Position numbers and translations under genes: made by a program. A stretch of 64,000 nt of DNA from Candidatus Eisenbacteria bacterium (GTDB lineage Bacteria; Orphanbacterota; Orphanbacteria; Orphanbacterales; Orphanbacteraceae), in NCBI GenBank assembly GCA_016867715.1, contig VGIW01000004.1:21527-85526 (forward strand), read 5' to 3'. The notes under the pieces were generated by a model that did not search any database, was not told the DNA's origin, and saw nothing but the letters and a program-made list of their open reading frames with translations. Positions 63,160 to 64,000 of the stretch are shown one piece after another (within the stretch, counting starts at the first letter, position 1; the number at the start of each line of letters is the position of its first letter).

Positions 63160-64000
63160 CGCGCCGGACGGACGACGACGAGCACCTCGTCCGGCGCGGG
63201 AGGGGTCGGCGGCGGATCGGGGTACGCGGCGCGGATTCTTCTTTCGGGGAACACGAGCTCGGCCCACGCCTGGACCGAGTAGTCGGTAAGAGGGGCGACG
63301 TACGCGATCGGGGAACCCGGACGGATCGGGAAGAGGAAGGGAAGGTCCGCCGCCTCGATGATGCTCCCCTCCGGTGCGTTCCGGATCTTCTTTTCGAGCG
63401 CCGCGAGGAAGCGGAGCGTCTTCGCGTTTGCCTCGCTCCACTCGGGGCGGCGTTCGAAGGGGGGCGCGTTCCGAATCTGCGCCGCGAGAAGCGAAAGGAG
63501 GAGGATGCCTGCCGCCGCGGCGGGAATCTTGACTGCCGCCCGTCCCATCCCCCGAACCCCGCATACCGCTTCATCTATAAACCATCCAAAGAGAAGCGCG
63601 AAGGGAGCGGCGGTGTGAAGGACGTACCAAGGGAAGAGGGCCTGCGAGAAGCCGTGAACCCCCCATCCGAGAAGGAGCCAGACCCAAGCGAGAATCGCGG
63701 CGGCCCGCGCGCGGGGTCGGCGGAGGAGAACGAGCGAGAGGACGACGAAGAGGAGAAGAAGCGAAACGCGCGCGACAGGCGTCGGGAGCACGCGTTCGAA
63801 CAGCGGGTACGGATAGTAAGTCATCCGTTGGAAGGCGGGGAGGATGCTTGCGGCGTGGGCGAGGAAGTCCCCGGGCGCGAGGGGACCGCGCCCCCCCGCC
63901 CCTCCGAGAACCGCGTGTCTTGCCAAGAGGAAGAGGAGAAGCGCGCCGAACGACGGAAGCGCGGCGCCCGCGGCCTTCCGAATCCGTGCGAGGTTGCTCT
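63156..64000 (-). CDS. Membrane glycosyltransferase-like protein, 5' end outside window
   Basis: The frame is open to the window edge, so the N-terminus is missing; the TTG at 63926 is internal. About 281 residues are visible: several hydrophobic helices (VARVSLLLLFVVLSLVLL; AAAILAWVWLLLGWGVHGFS; ALFPWYVLHTAAPFALLFGW) and a soluble C-terminal domain (AKTLRFLAALEKKIRNAPEG ... GSPIAYVAPLTDYSVQAW), the general build of GT-C proteins. It is translationally coupled to the next GT-C gene, suggesting a two-enzyme unit. Confidence 0.65.
   Translation of the reverse strand, partial: SNLARIRKAAGAALPSFGALLLFLLARHAVLGGAGGRGPLAPGDFLAHAASILPAFQRMTYYPYPLFERVLPTPVARVSLLLLFVVLSLVLLRRPRARAAAILAWVWLLLGWGVHGFSQALFPWYVLHTAAPFALLFGWFIDEAVCGVRGMGRAAVKIPAAAAGILLLSLLAAQIRNAPPFERRPEWSEANAKTLRFLAALEKKIRNAPEGSIIEAADLPFLFPIRPGSPIAYVAPLTDYSVQAWAELVFPERRIRAAYPDPPPTPPAPDEVLVVVRPAR

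Overview
The window is GC-rich bacterial chromosome, coding densely on both strands. Several large secreted proteins end in a FlgD-like, T9SS-type sorting module (the PNPFNP ... GR.VRTL ... SGVYFYR ... K..L.R pattern). Together with LVIVD-repeat lipoproteins, a DUF5916/CBM9-like outer-membrane protein and LolA, this points to a diderm of the FCB superphylum. Candidatus Eisenbacteria or a related candidate phylum is my best guess, but it is inference, since no rRNA gene is present. There is no phage, insertion sequence or CRISPR array.

Layout. 1-7530: envelope glycan block with the end of an AlkP-superfamily phosphodiesterase, three GT-C (GT39-like) membrane glycosyltransferases (one fused to TPRs) and a flippase-like membrane protein. 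7633-27277: secretome block with a TolB-like lipoprotein, a 1166-aa sorted protein, two related lipoproteins, a smaller exported protein, a 2216-aa beta-helix protein built from six similar modules, and a TPR lipoprotein; several have clear sigma-70 promoters. 27388-30417: pyruvate phosphate dikinase with a terminator. 30491-31990: sigma-54 activator with a pseudo-receiver. 32151-32665: four 122-bp tandem repeats ending in an intrinsic terminator. 32803-33500: rpsU, a small Cys-motif protein and rpmI. 33767-39045: HEAT protein, LolA, FolC, GT-C/TPR fusion and a DUF1460 amidase-like protein. 39443-39873: a small protein and tRNA-Leu. 40080-44753: smpB, amidase, gerM-like, murI, rph, rdgB. 44857-45178: tRNA-Pro, tRNA-Arg, tRNA-His. 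46054-49137: MacAB-like exporter whose ATPase gene is frameshifted. 49157-51856: DUF5916 protein. 52062-54596: PhoB/PhoR-type two-component system. 54727-59420 (minus): sorted lectin-like protein, then the nupC-type transporter / DUF1573 protein / selD operon. 59560-64000: GT-C/TPR fusion, tRNA-Lys and two more GT-C proteins.

The strongest special feature is selD. Its reading frame is interrupted by one in-frame UGA exactly where the catalytic Cys of SelD should be, followed four bases later by a perfect 9-bp stem. SelD is therefore very probably a selenoprotein and the organism decodes selenocysteine. Other points of note are the tandem-repeat/terminator element upstream of rpsU, the modular beta-helix giant, the damaged ABC ATPase, the unusual S21/L35 gene neighbourhood with a hairpin-rich spacer, and a family of GT-C/TPR fusions found at three places.
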